Source: Theristus sp. LFF4_11
Lineage: Eukaryota > Nematoda > Chromadorea > Monhysterida > Xyalidae
Length of the DNA: 64,000 bases
Assembly (NCBI GenBank): GCA_030248135.1
Contig: JASANC010001876.1
Location: 29,615-93,614 of the forward strand
Direction of reading: 5' to 3'
The notes below the pieces were generated by a model. That model was not told where the DNA came from. It saw only the letters and a program-made list of their open reading frames with translations, and did not search any database. This document shows, in pieces, positions 33,705-43,900 of the stretch (position 1 is its first letter; every line of letters starts with the position of its first letter). Both the position numbers and the translations under genes were made by a program.

Positions 33705-35227
33705 TCAATTTGTTTCATCGGTTTCAGAAGACACGGTGACGGTGTTGCTGGTAGGCGGTGACATCTCACTGGCAGTCTTCGCCTGTTCATTGCTACCCGA
33801 CGATGACGATTTCTGCAAAACAACAACTCAACAACCATTGAAATTGCAACTACAGGTCATGGATCTCAAGCCATATCTTCCCAAAAAACCGGCACATTTT
33901 TTCCTCCAAGTCAAATGGAAAGATAACATTGAGAAACACTGCTGTATTAACAAGCGACTAATCTTACTGCTAAAATTTACCAAATTTTACCATTTACATT
34001 TACCAAATTACTGCTAAATTTCCATCAAGAACATAGTTTTGTTGGTAAAATTACCCAGTCGTGGCAATCTCGCAAAATCTTTTGGCGTTAGCGGCTGAAA
34101 CGCACCGGCACGCCCGAACCTTTTTTATGCTCTCAAGGTTTTTGGAGACAAGATAATTTTATATTCATGATCAACTGATTCTATGCAGCCCAAATTAAGA
34201 TTAAACAGCTACGCCATGCTTGCCTCAAGCAGTTTACAATTTGTACTCATTTTTGTCCAGCATGTGCGACATTCTCTTTTGACCTGAGAGAGATAGCTGT
34301 TGTGTGCAAGCAAACATTAGAGGATGGCGCAGTTGTTTAATCCGTGTGCAGCATGGAGTCAGATAATCATGGCTCAATATCCGCCGCCAAAAGTTGGTAC
34401 AAAAATTTTGCTACTATACTATCGGTATCGACTACTAATTTATTTTGCTTGGCTACTCTCATAATTTCACTACTGAAATTGTGTCCACGTGCGGACAGAT
34501 AGTCAGCAAATTTTAGCAGTGGAGTTGGTGGATGTTGGATAAAATCTTAGTGTAAGTGTAACCGCGAGATACCTTTGATTGTTTCACATCAAACGAATCC
34601 GAACTGTTCATGACGATTACTTCGGAATCACCAGCTCGATTGTCCGACTCTTCTGTAGATATCCGCGATCGTGATGGTCTCATGCGATCGTTGCCTGAGA
34701 TCACAGAAGTACAGTTCGCCCGTGTGCAACCTTGAAACACACAAACGAAACCAACCCCTGCTTTTTGTTTCTGCTGTCTCCTTTGAAAGGCTGCTGGAAG
34801 GCTCCGCTGACTCTTTTGATTCTTCTGCTTCGTCATTGATCACTGACCGAGACACCTCGATTGGCCTCAATTCGCAACTGTTTCTGTCTTCTTTTTGTTT
34901 TTTCTGCCGACGTCGATACCAGCAAAAATAAATGACGCATGTCAACAAAACAGTCAGCACAATTCCGCCACCAATGGCCAGCACTACCCAACTGCTTGTC
35001 TTTTCTGCACTTTCTTTTGTAGTCGTTTCTGTAGTTTTATCTGACGATGTTGTATCTGTAAGGAGCAAGACATTTATGGTTTTTGCCAATTACTAAACGT
35101 AAGTCGGACTGTAACTGCGGTAGCGGCGGGACTAACTGCTTATTGTCAACGACGACGCGTCCACATTTAATGATACTGTCTTATATATAAGCAGTAAAAG
35201 CATTATTGCAGCAAGCACGATTTCCAT
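33705..35227 (-). CDS. Unrecognised single-pass type I membrane protein, 206 aa
   Basis: Exons in transcript order: 35137-35227, 34756-35055, 34573-34694, 33705-33812. I do not recognise the family. The frame and phases are consistent through four exons with good acceptors. Residues 1-19 (MEIVLAAIMLLLLIYKTVS) look like a signal peptide. A short Ser/Thr/Lys-rich ectodomain of about 30 residues follows. A transmembrane helix (WVVLAIGGGIVLTVLLTCVI) is followed by the basic stop-transfer YRRRQKKQK. The remaining 130 residues are a Ser/Glu-rich cytoplasmic tail with no known motif. The helix contains a GGGI small-residue patch that could favour dimerisation. The gene sits between blocks of G-rich repeat. 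It could be lineage-specific or fast-evolving; function cannot be assigned. Confidence 0.72.
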
Positions 35228-35961
35228 AATGGAACACGTGAAAGATAACAACAAATGTAATGATGATGACGGTGAGAACACAATGACCAGTGACAAAAAA
35301 TGTGTGGATTAGATCAATATGGCTTGAGAAACAAATTTGTTTTTTTTGGAAAATGAAAAGTGGTATAATAAAGAGACAAACTCGTGTTGTTAAAAGGTTG
35401 GCCTACATTACTCACCTGAAATGAGCTTGAAAGCATATAAATTGCACAGTTGGTTAGCCAACGTGTCGGTTAGCCGCGACACCCACTCCCCCCAAAACCT
35501 GACACTGGACCATCCACACCCCCCCCCCTCGAAATTTGCTGGACACAACACCCACCCACCCCTACATGGACCTAAGTTACAGTGACACCCCCGAAAAATT
35601 TTCTCGGACCAAAAATCATGAACTTTTGCTCAAAAATCATGTTTTTTTGTCTCTAAAGTCCATAAGCTGAATATATGATAACTTGACATTCTGCATTGTA
35701 ATTTCAAAGATTTTGCAGCAAAATTTAACGTTTTTCCTTCAAACTTTTAGCGAAAAAATATCATGGGTGGGGTGGATTTTTTTACAATAGTGCACCCCCA
35801 TGGCCCACGCCTGGGGGTGTCACTGTACCCTGACTCAGACTGACACCCCCCCCACTAAAAAATTTTTGGCACCCCCCCACGTGACGACACCCCCAGCCCC
35901 CTCGAAAATTGGCTTTCGTCTTCGGTACCGATGAGAGGTTGCTTGCAATGAGTCGTTGTAG

Positions 35962-36005
35962 GTTCTTAATCCTAAACCTAATCCTAATCCTAATCCTAAG
36001 CCAAG
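35962..36005. repeat. Degenerate TTAGGN (telomere-like) tract, copy 2
   Basis: Plus-strand CCTAATCCTAATCCTAATCC, preceded by CCTAAACC, is TTAGGA-type repeat on the minus strand. It abuts the start of a G-rich segment, as copy 1 also does. Confidence 0.65.
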
Positions 36006-36431
36006 CCTTTTTGATAAGGTGAAAATGAACAATTTAGTTTTTGCATTTTTTTCTTTTCTGTGTTATAGCGCAGGAGCCACCGCCACGCCACCAGTACCGA
36101 AGGCGAAAGCAAATTTTCGAGGTGGGGTGTCGTCACGTGGGGGGGGGGGGGTGCCGAAAATTTTTCAGTGGGGGGTGTCAGTCATGGTACAGTGACACCC
36201 CCAGGCGTGCGCCATGGGGGCGTGGGGGGTGCACCATTGTAGAAAAATTTCTGGGGGTGCACATAGGGTTAGGGGAAAAAAATCCGGATATTGTTTTTGA
36301 ATTAAAATTTTTTTTACAACTTGAGTTTGTTCGAAACGTCTCGTCGAGCTGAGTTCAGCTAAACTATTTTCAGAACGATCCAGAAAACTATAAGAGAGAA
36401 AATCGTGTTTTATTGAAATTATGTCCATTTC

Positions 36432-38795
36432 AATCACGGTGGTCAATCTCATCTCAATTTTTCCCAAAAATACCGTAATTTGTGCATTTTTCTTGACGTT
36501 TGAGTATAAACAAGCACCTTCTTTGCTCAAAATATTCAGTATTTTACAAAAATTTCTGTGTTTTTTCAAGGCAAAAATTTGGTATTACCCGTGCGATCCC
36601 GCAGTACCGAAGACGAGGGGGGGGGTGGGGGGGTACAAAACACCCCCCAGAGCACCCGAGACCTCCGCGTGGGGGGGGGGGGTCAGTAGCGAAAGCGGGA
36701 CCTCGGGTGGGGGGGGGTGTTTGCCTAATTTCAGAGGGGGGGGTCAGTCAGGTGCCTTCTCGGTGAGGGAGGGGTGCACGGGGAGCAAATTTTCCTGAGG
36801 GGGGGTGCACGTACTGGCAGAAAAATTTTGTGAGGGGGGGGGGGTGCACGGGATCGCACGGGTAATACCAAATTTTTGCCTTAGAAAAACACAGAAATTC
36901 TTGTAAAATACAGAATATTTTGTGCAAACAAGCTGCTTGTTTGGTCAGAAACAACAAAATCTATGCAGGGACAGACACAAACGTCAAGAAAAATGCAAAA
37001 ATTACGGTATTTTTGGAAAAAATTGAGATGAGATTGACCACCGTGAGGGGGGGGTGCGATCCCGTGTTTTCTCGCGAAGGGGGGTGGGGGGAGTCTAGTA
37101 CCCGTGTCGAAGTAAAGGGGGGGAGGGGGGGGTACACGGGTATCTGCCCGTGCACGGGCAGGATTTTCGGCTGAGGAGGGGGGTGGACCCCCCACGCCCC
37201 ACCCCCCCCCGCACTTTCGCTACTGGGGGTGGGGGGGGTCACGCGACACCCACCCCCCAAAACCTGACACTGGACCATCCACACCCCCCCCCTCGAAATT
37301 TGCTGGACACCCCACCCACCCACCCCCCCTACAGGACCTAAGTAACAGTGACACCCCCCAAAAATTTTCTCGGACCACCCAAAAATCATGAATTTTTGCT
37401 CAAAAATCATGATTTTTTCTCCTTAAAGTCCATAATATAAGTTAAATATATGGTAACTTGACATTCTTCATTGTAATTTCAAAGATTTTGCAGCAAAATT
37501 TAACGTTTTTCCTTCAAAATTTAAGCGAAAAAATCTCATGGGTGGGGTGGGGGGTGTGGACCCCCCCAGAAATTTTTCTACAATAGTGCACCCTCCCCCC
37601 ATGGCCCACGCCTGGGGGTGTCACTGTACCATGACTGACACCCCCCACTAAAAAATTTTCGGCACCCCCCCCTCGAAAATTTGCTTTCGCCTTCGGTACT
37701 GATCCCGTGCCGTGCACCTCCCCCCCTCACCGAGACAGTACCGTGGGCCCAAAACAATTTTCGAAGGGGGGGTATGGTGCCGTGGGAGGGTGCCGACCAA
37801 AAAGTGAGGGAGGCAGTACCGTGGGCCCAAAACAATTTTCGAAGGGGGGGTATGGTGCCGTGGGGGGGGGTGCCGACCAAAAAGTGAGGGGGGGTCCAAC
37901 CTATGGTAACGTGGGACCCCCCCCATGGGGGTCCCATGGGGGGGGGGTGCGTTTTTTCAAAATTTTCTGTGGGGGGGTCCACCCCCCCCCCCACCCCCCA
38001 TGATAATTTTTCGCTTAAATTTTGAAGGAAAAACGCTAAATTTTGCTGCAAAATCGTTGAAATTACAATGAAGATGGTCAAGTTATCATATATTCAGCTT
38101 ATATTATGGACTTTATAGACAAAAAATCATGATTTTCGAAAAAAAATTTAGGGTGTACAGAAAATTTTGGGGGGGGGGTCTCCGCCAGACAAAATTTCTT
38201 GGGGGGTGTGGGGGGGGGTGTCGGCCAAATTTTCGAGGGGGGGGGGGTCCGATGGGGGGGGGGGGGGGGTGCCCCGGTTTTGGGGGGGGGGGTGGCACGG
38301 TGCCCCCCCCCCCCCCCCCCCCACCCGACGGTCTCTGGTGCTCTGGGGGGGGTGTACCCCCCCCCCCCCCCCCCCCTCGCCCACGGTACTGGGGGGGGGG
38401 GGGTCCAACCTATGGTAACGTGGGACCCAGTAGCGAAAGTGCGGGGGGGGGGGGTGGGGGGTCCACCCCCCCCTCAGCCGAAAATCCTGCCCGTGCACGG
38501 GCAGATACCCGTGTACCCCCCTCCCCCCTTTACCTCGACACGGGTACTAGACTCCCCCCCACCCCCCCCCGCGAGAAAACACGGGATCGCACCCCCCCCT
38601 CACGGTGGTCAATCTCAACTCACTTTTTTCCAAAAATACCGTAATTTTTGCATTTTTCTTGACGTTTGTGTCTGTCCCTGCATATATTTTGTTGTTTCTG
38701 ACCAAACAAGCAGCTTCTTTGCACAAAATATTCTGTATTTTACAAGAAGTTCTGTGTTTTTCTAAGGCAAAAATTTGGTATTACCCGTGCGATCC
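36432..38795. repeat. Module B of the G-rich repeat, three copies in both orientations
   Basis: A segment of about 170-195 bp with CACGGTGGTCAATCTCA, AAATACCGTAATTT, CATTTTTCTTGACGTTTG and AATTTGGTATTACCCGTGCG. Forward copies: 36432-36600 and 38600-38795. Inverted copy: 36853-37048. B1 and B2 face each other as a large inverted repeat with a 250-bp G-rich centre. Confidence 0.75.
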
Positions 38796-39324
38796 CGTGC
38801 ACCCCCCCCCACACGAAATTTTTCTGCCAGTGCACCCCCCCCCTCAGGAAAATTTGCTGCCCGTGCACCCCCCCCTCACCGAGAAGGCACCTGACCCCCC
38901 CCTCTAAAATTAGGCAAACACCCCCCCCTCACCCGAGGTCCCGCTTTCGCTACTGGTGGGACCCCCCCATGGGGGGTGCATATTTTCAAAATTTTCTGTG
39001 GGGGGTCCACCCTCCCCCCACCCCCATGATAATTTTTCGCTTAAATTTTGAAGGAAAAACGCTAAATTTTGCTGCAAAATCGTTGAAATTACAATGAAGA
39101 TGGTCAAGTTATCATATATTCAGCTCATATTATGGACTTTATAGACAAAAAATCATGGTTTTCGAAAAAAAAATTTTGGGTGTACGTAAAATTTGGGGGG
39201 GGGGTCTCCGCCCGCCAGACAAAATTTCATGGGGGGTGTGGGGGGGTGTCGGCCAAATTTTCGAGGGGGGGGGTCCGATGGGGGGGTGCCCGGTTTTAGG
39301 GGGGGTGGCACGGTGCCCCCCCAC

Positions 39325-40061
39325 TAGGGTTGTTAAACAAAAATGAAAATTTTTTTTTTTTTAAAAGTGATTAAAAAAAAAACAAAAATGCCGATTTTTT
39401 TTTTTTTAATTCGAAAAATTTTCCTCTAATATGCTCTGAAAACCTCAATTTTGGCAAAATTTTTCGAAAGTTCAACAAAAATTTTCTTTGATTATACCTC
39501 GTAAAACCTTTAGCAGTCGATTTTGGGCCGTTTTACCGACTGATTTTAGGCTACGACAACATCTGCGATGAAGTTTTTGAGCGTCCCAAAGCTTGGCCTA
39601 CCATTTCCGATGCAGATAAGGTGACGATTCGCGATTCGCCTCGCAGAGCGTCCGATTATGCTCGCTGCTCCGTTTGCAAGCGCTACGTTGTCTGCTGGTT
39701 GCTTGCTGCTTCGTGTCGTGTCGTCGCAACACCATCAGAAGAATTGATCGAATTTCAAGGCGGTATGTTTGTCTTCACTTTAGCATTGTTTAGCTGGGGA
39801 CAATTAGTGACGTTTTGGAGGTCAAAACACAAGAAGAGGCATGGTGACGGTTTGGAAAAGGGGTAATTGAGGTCACCAAAACAAAATCTGCAAAGTTCCG
39901 TCATATGGGAGTCATTCGGGAGGCGCTTGCATATCATATGTGGTTCTTCGGACTCCCTGATTGATTTAGCACAACTTTGATTTTTGAATTTTTTTTTTTT
40001 TTAAATTTTTTTAAAAAAACAAAACAAAAATGACGATTTTTGTTTTTTTTTAACAACCCTA
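39325..40061. mobile_element. hAT-like non-autonomous element in the G-rich block
   Basis: 737 bp with inverted ends TAGGGTTGTTAAACAAAAA and TTTTTTAACAACCCTA. It is flanked by an exact 8-bp duplication CCCCCCAC (39317-39324 and 40062-40069), taken from the C-run target. The 8-bp duplication and TAGGG ends support hAT. The middle has an 81-codon frame with no recognised transposase motif. Confidence 0.8.
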
Positions 40062-40609
40062 CCCCCCACCCCCCCCCACCCGACGGTCTCTGGTGCTCTG
40101 GGGGGGTGTACGGTACCCCCCCCACCCCCCCCTCGCCCACGGTACTGACCGAGAACGCACCTGCTGACACCCCCCTTTAAAATTAGGCAAACAAACACCT
40201 CCCCCTCACCCGAGGTCCCGCTTTCGCTACTGCACTGCACAGCACATGCACCTCTTTTAATAATCATGCATCACGTCCAAAAACCCAGGTCGCGTTGCTC
40301 GTTCCAAATGATTTTCTGTGTTCCACAGTAATTTCTTGAATACTTCAGATAGAAAACGCACTGATCACGTTGTTGTTGATCGACAACGCCGCGCTTCTTC
40401 GAGACGACAAATCGGCAACAACCAAAAGTTTGCAAGCGGTTTTCTTCACATTTGAAGCGTAAAAACAAGGCATTTTACTGCTGTTTAGTCCATTAACGTG
40501 CTCATGAAACCAAATGCAGAAGCTTCTATCGGTATCTGGACTTTTGCTTGTCGATATTTGATCTGAAAGTAGAAATGTCAAAAAATTCTGCCAAATACAA
40601 AGAGCACAC

Positions 40610-40710
40610 GAAACTCCAGGTCCAGGCAAAAAAGTATAATGTCACTTTCTGTGGAAAGTGTCTTAAACGCATTTTCAGATGAAAGTACAATGTTAATGGC
40701 CAAAATTCGT
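40610..40710. repeat. Right copy of the direct repeat bracketing the G-rich block
   Basis: Matches 32061-32170 in the same orientation with a 2-bp gap and scattered substitutions. It lies about 190 bp upstream of the eL21 start codon. Confidence 0.7.
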
Positions 40711-40900
40711 TTTTTATTAATTTGAAAAAAGCAGTTTTTTTAAATACAACAATTTCGAACCCTAGTTTTTTTCATCCCTTCCCTATAGCCTTATATATCT
40801 TTCTTCTCGGCTCGACCATTGTTTTGTCTTTACTTTGATGACGTCTACAAATCACTGATCAGTTCCAGAGTGAGTTGTCGTCGTCGTCGTCGTCACCACC

Positions 40901-43900
40901 ATGGTCAATCCAAAGGGAATTCGCCGCGGCACGCGGTACATGTTCTCCAGGAAATTTAAAAAAAGTGGTGTCGAACCATTGTCCACATTCTTCCGTGTCT
41001 ATCGCCGCGGCGATATCGTTGACATCAAGGTAACAAGTAACAACAACAACATGACTTGAGTGTTCGGCAGTGGCTTTTGTGCTCGCAGTCACAGTTGCAG
41101 ATGCACAGGCATGACTCGCGAAAAAATGGGAGTTGTAGAAAACATATTAAACGACAGGAATGCTTAATTTCACCCAAAGCAGATACATTCGCTCTTCTTA
41201 CTGTCATTTTAAATTTTTCATGCTCTGTATTCTGCTCTGCAAAAAAGTGACAGGTTTAACGTTTTACAATATCACAGACAAAATTTCAAAGCAACGTCAT
41301 TTTCTCTAATTTCATTCGCATCGTTTGTTTCACTGCATTTTTAAATTGAACTTTCAACGGAACATGTTATTTTTTGTCAGCGTGGTGATTTCCGGAAAGC
41401 CATGCCTCTGTGTCATGTCAATGCAAAGTTTAGAGAAGAAGACTAGTCGAATAGGAAGTAACCGATTATTTTTTTATCACATATGGTTGACGCTCACGCA
41501 CGCCTGAATTCATCTAATAATATTATTGATAACGAATAATACTGCACATACGGAACTACTGAGAACGCCGAATGTACCGCTGCTGTTTGTTTGTCGCACA
41601 GGGCAACGGAGCGTTCCAGAAGGGCATGCCGTTCAAGCACTACCACGGACGGACGGGCCGCGTGTTCAATGTGACGCCACATGCCGTTGGTGTCGTCGTC
41701 AACAAGCGTGTCCGGTGCGTGCGTTCAACATAAAAGTTATTGTTTGGTTTCCTACTCTCCTGAGGCTTCACATGACTACGCTTCACATGACCAAAGGCAG
41801 CTGGGTCTGCTTTTTGAACACCTGAAGCTTATTTTCAGGTTTTCACCAATCTGCGCACACAATAATCACGCTTCACCCCCCCCCACTAGTCGTACTTCCA
41901 GATGGGTTTCAGAGATCGATAGAAGAAATGTGAAACATTTGTGAATTTCAAAGCGAGCAAATTGTTTTTTTCAGCAATCGAATCATCGAGAAGCGTATCA
42001 ACGTGCGTGTGGAGCACATCAAACCGTCAAAGTGCAGGCAGGACTTCTTGAACAGAGTGAAGGCGAACGAAAAACTGAGGCAGGAGGCAAAGGCCAGCGG
42101 CACCGTCGTCTCACTCAAACGAAAGGTGCGCGCATTTTGGTTATTTTTGGCTGGTTTGGTGGATTTTCCGTGATCCCATGTCGTTGTGTATGTGTGGGAT
42201 GTTAGTAGCGAATGCCACCCGAGTGATGGAACCTGCGCTGCCCGTGTTCAATTCACTTCTTTTTGCATTTTTAGTATATTTGTTTAAACGTGTTTCATTT
42301 TTTCGCAGAATACAGACAGTGACAAAAACTAATGTATCGGCTTTGGTTGAAATCACATGTGGTTTTGTCGCGGGCTCTGTATTCTACAAAAGTGACAGGT
42401 TTTAGCAAACATACAGGGTGGGCCAAAAAAAGGTTCCAATTATAAAATGCGCTCACTGGCGTGTGCTGGGGTGTTTAGAGCTGAAAATTGGAACACTATT
42501 AGAAAACATTTGGAGGTTTTTCTGACCAAATTTTTGTTACGGTATGTTGCCCCTATCACTCAAAACAGCAGAATATCTGAAAAAAATGAAAAATCGACAA
42601 ATGTGGTGAAATAAAGAGGGTTGATTTAGCTGAAACAAGAACCTCATGGCTTAAAATTTGGAACACTGTCAAAACACTTTGAGATTTTTTTGTGATCAAA
42701 TTTTTTTGGTTTACACGTTTCTGTTCAGTTTTTACAGTGCAATTTTCGAAAAATAGCGATTTTTGACGAAAAACAACGTTCATTCATAATCTCACTGTTT
42801 ATCATTGCTCATAAACGGACTTCCGAACTGATGTATCGCCATGCGGGGTAAAATTGAATTTTGTACAAATTGCCGAACCACTATGGAAAAGTTATTCGCA
42901 TGTTACGACCAATTGGCAGACCAGACTCGCTTATCTGCCGTCCACTTAACCATGATGGCAGCAACGACTGAAAATGGAATTGCATCTTTCACTGCAGAAA
43001 ATAACCAGTCTGCTATGGTGAAAAATATTGTATCAGAGTGGCAAATTGTGTGAATTAAAAAAAGAAAAAAACAGTTTGCATCTGGAAAGATAAATTCGCA
43101 TCTGTTCTGGGCAGAACCGCTCACGCACGCTCAGCCTCGAAGTGATACATCAGGTTGATCAATGACTGTTCAAATGCAATTCAGCATTCGGCATTTCCAA
43201 GCTACTGTGTGTGCGTATTGTTTTTTTCGGCAGTAGGAGAACTGTCACCCGGAGAACTGGTCACCGGAGAACTGGTACCCGGAGAACTGGTCACGCGGAG
43301 AACTGGTACTCAACTCCAAAAGTTATTTATCCACACTCCACTCAAAATTTCATCTTTTTTTGAGTTGTGAACTCTCAGGTTGTCACCAACAGAGATGTGC
43401 ATAGGGTGTTCCTAGGGTGTCCCGGGACAGGCTAGCGTCGCGCGTCGCGCAGGGCCTGAGGGGCTACGTCGCGCAGCGCCTCGGTTGGAAGAGACAAAAT
43501 TTTCACAAATTGCAATAAAATTACTTCGAAATTAAATTCGATTATTTTAGTTGACTGACTGAAGCAGATCTTCAAAAGTGCGTGTATTGCTGTGGTTACT
43601 TTTGTAGGTTGTAACGTATTTGTATTTGAAATCGCGCTGCGCATGTAGATGGTTTATTCTGTAAATACCAGTGGTACAGGTAACAAGGGTTTTTTGACGC
43701 GACATCTTGCGCGCCAATAACGCAAAATAATTTAGGAAGACGCAAAAAATCGGTTGCTTGCGTCAGCTTTTTTGATTCTTTCAATTTTCGAGGACTTCTT
43801 CAAAACACTGTTTTTTTTCGGAAATTTTGTGCTCAGATCGAAAATTTTTCTGCGCCTCCGGCGCAGGCCATGGCATCTTATCATTCGTTTTACGATGGCT

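Larger units (their letters stand above)
32766..39195. repeat. Module A of the G-rich repeat, five copies in both orientations
   Basis: A non-G-rich segment of about 100-200 bp containing TTTTGCTGCAAAATC, GAAATTACAATGAAGATGG, TATGGACTTTATAGAC and AAAAATCATGATTTT. Copies in this orientation: 32766-32875, 37999-38168, 39026-39195. Inverted copies: 35580-35770 and 37352-37545. Each copy is flanked by G- or C-runs, so the modules alternate with homopolymer-rich spacers and change strand within the block. Confidence 0.75.
35455..40240. repeat. Composite G-rich/C-rich modular repeat block
   Basis: Many runs of 7-22 G or C separate reusable modules (A and B) and short joints such as GTACCGAAGGCGAAAGCAAA and TTTTCGAGGGGG. 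The strand carrying G switches several times; for example the run at about 38281-38292 is G and the run at about 38304-38322 is C. Long Gly/Pro-rich open frames here are products of the homopolymers, not genes. A hAT-like element (39325-40061) interrupts the block. A smaller related block lies at 32370-33110. Confidence 0.8.

Noticed and set aside
37578..38644. Long Gly- and Pro-rich open frames on both strands in the G-rich block (up to 188 codons)
   Set aside because: They follow directly from G- and C-runs (GGG = Gly, CCC = Pro), overlap each other on both strands and cross repeat modules. There is no codon or splice evidence.
40271..40629. Minus-strand frames of 65 and 94 codons between the G-rich block and eL21
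   Set aside because: They contain some plausible-looking protein (KKRGVVDQQQRDQCVFYLKY) but no recognisable family and no consistent exon chain. Possibly a transposon remnant; not enough to call.
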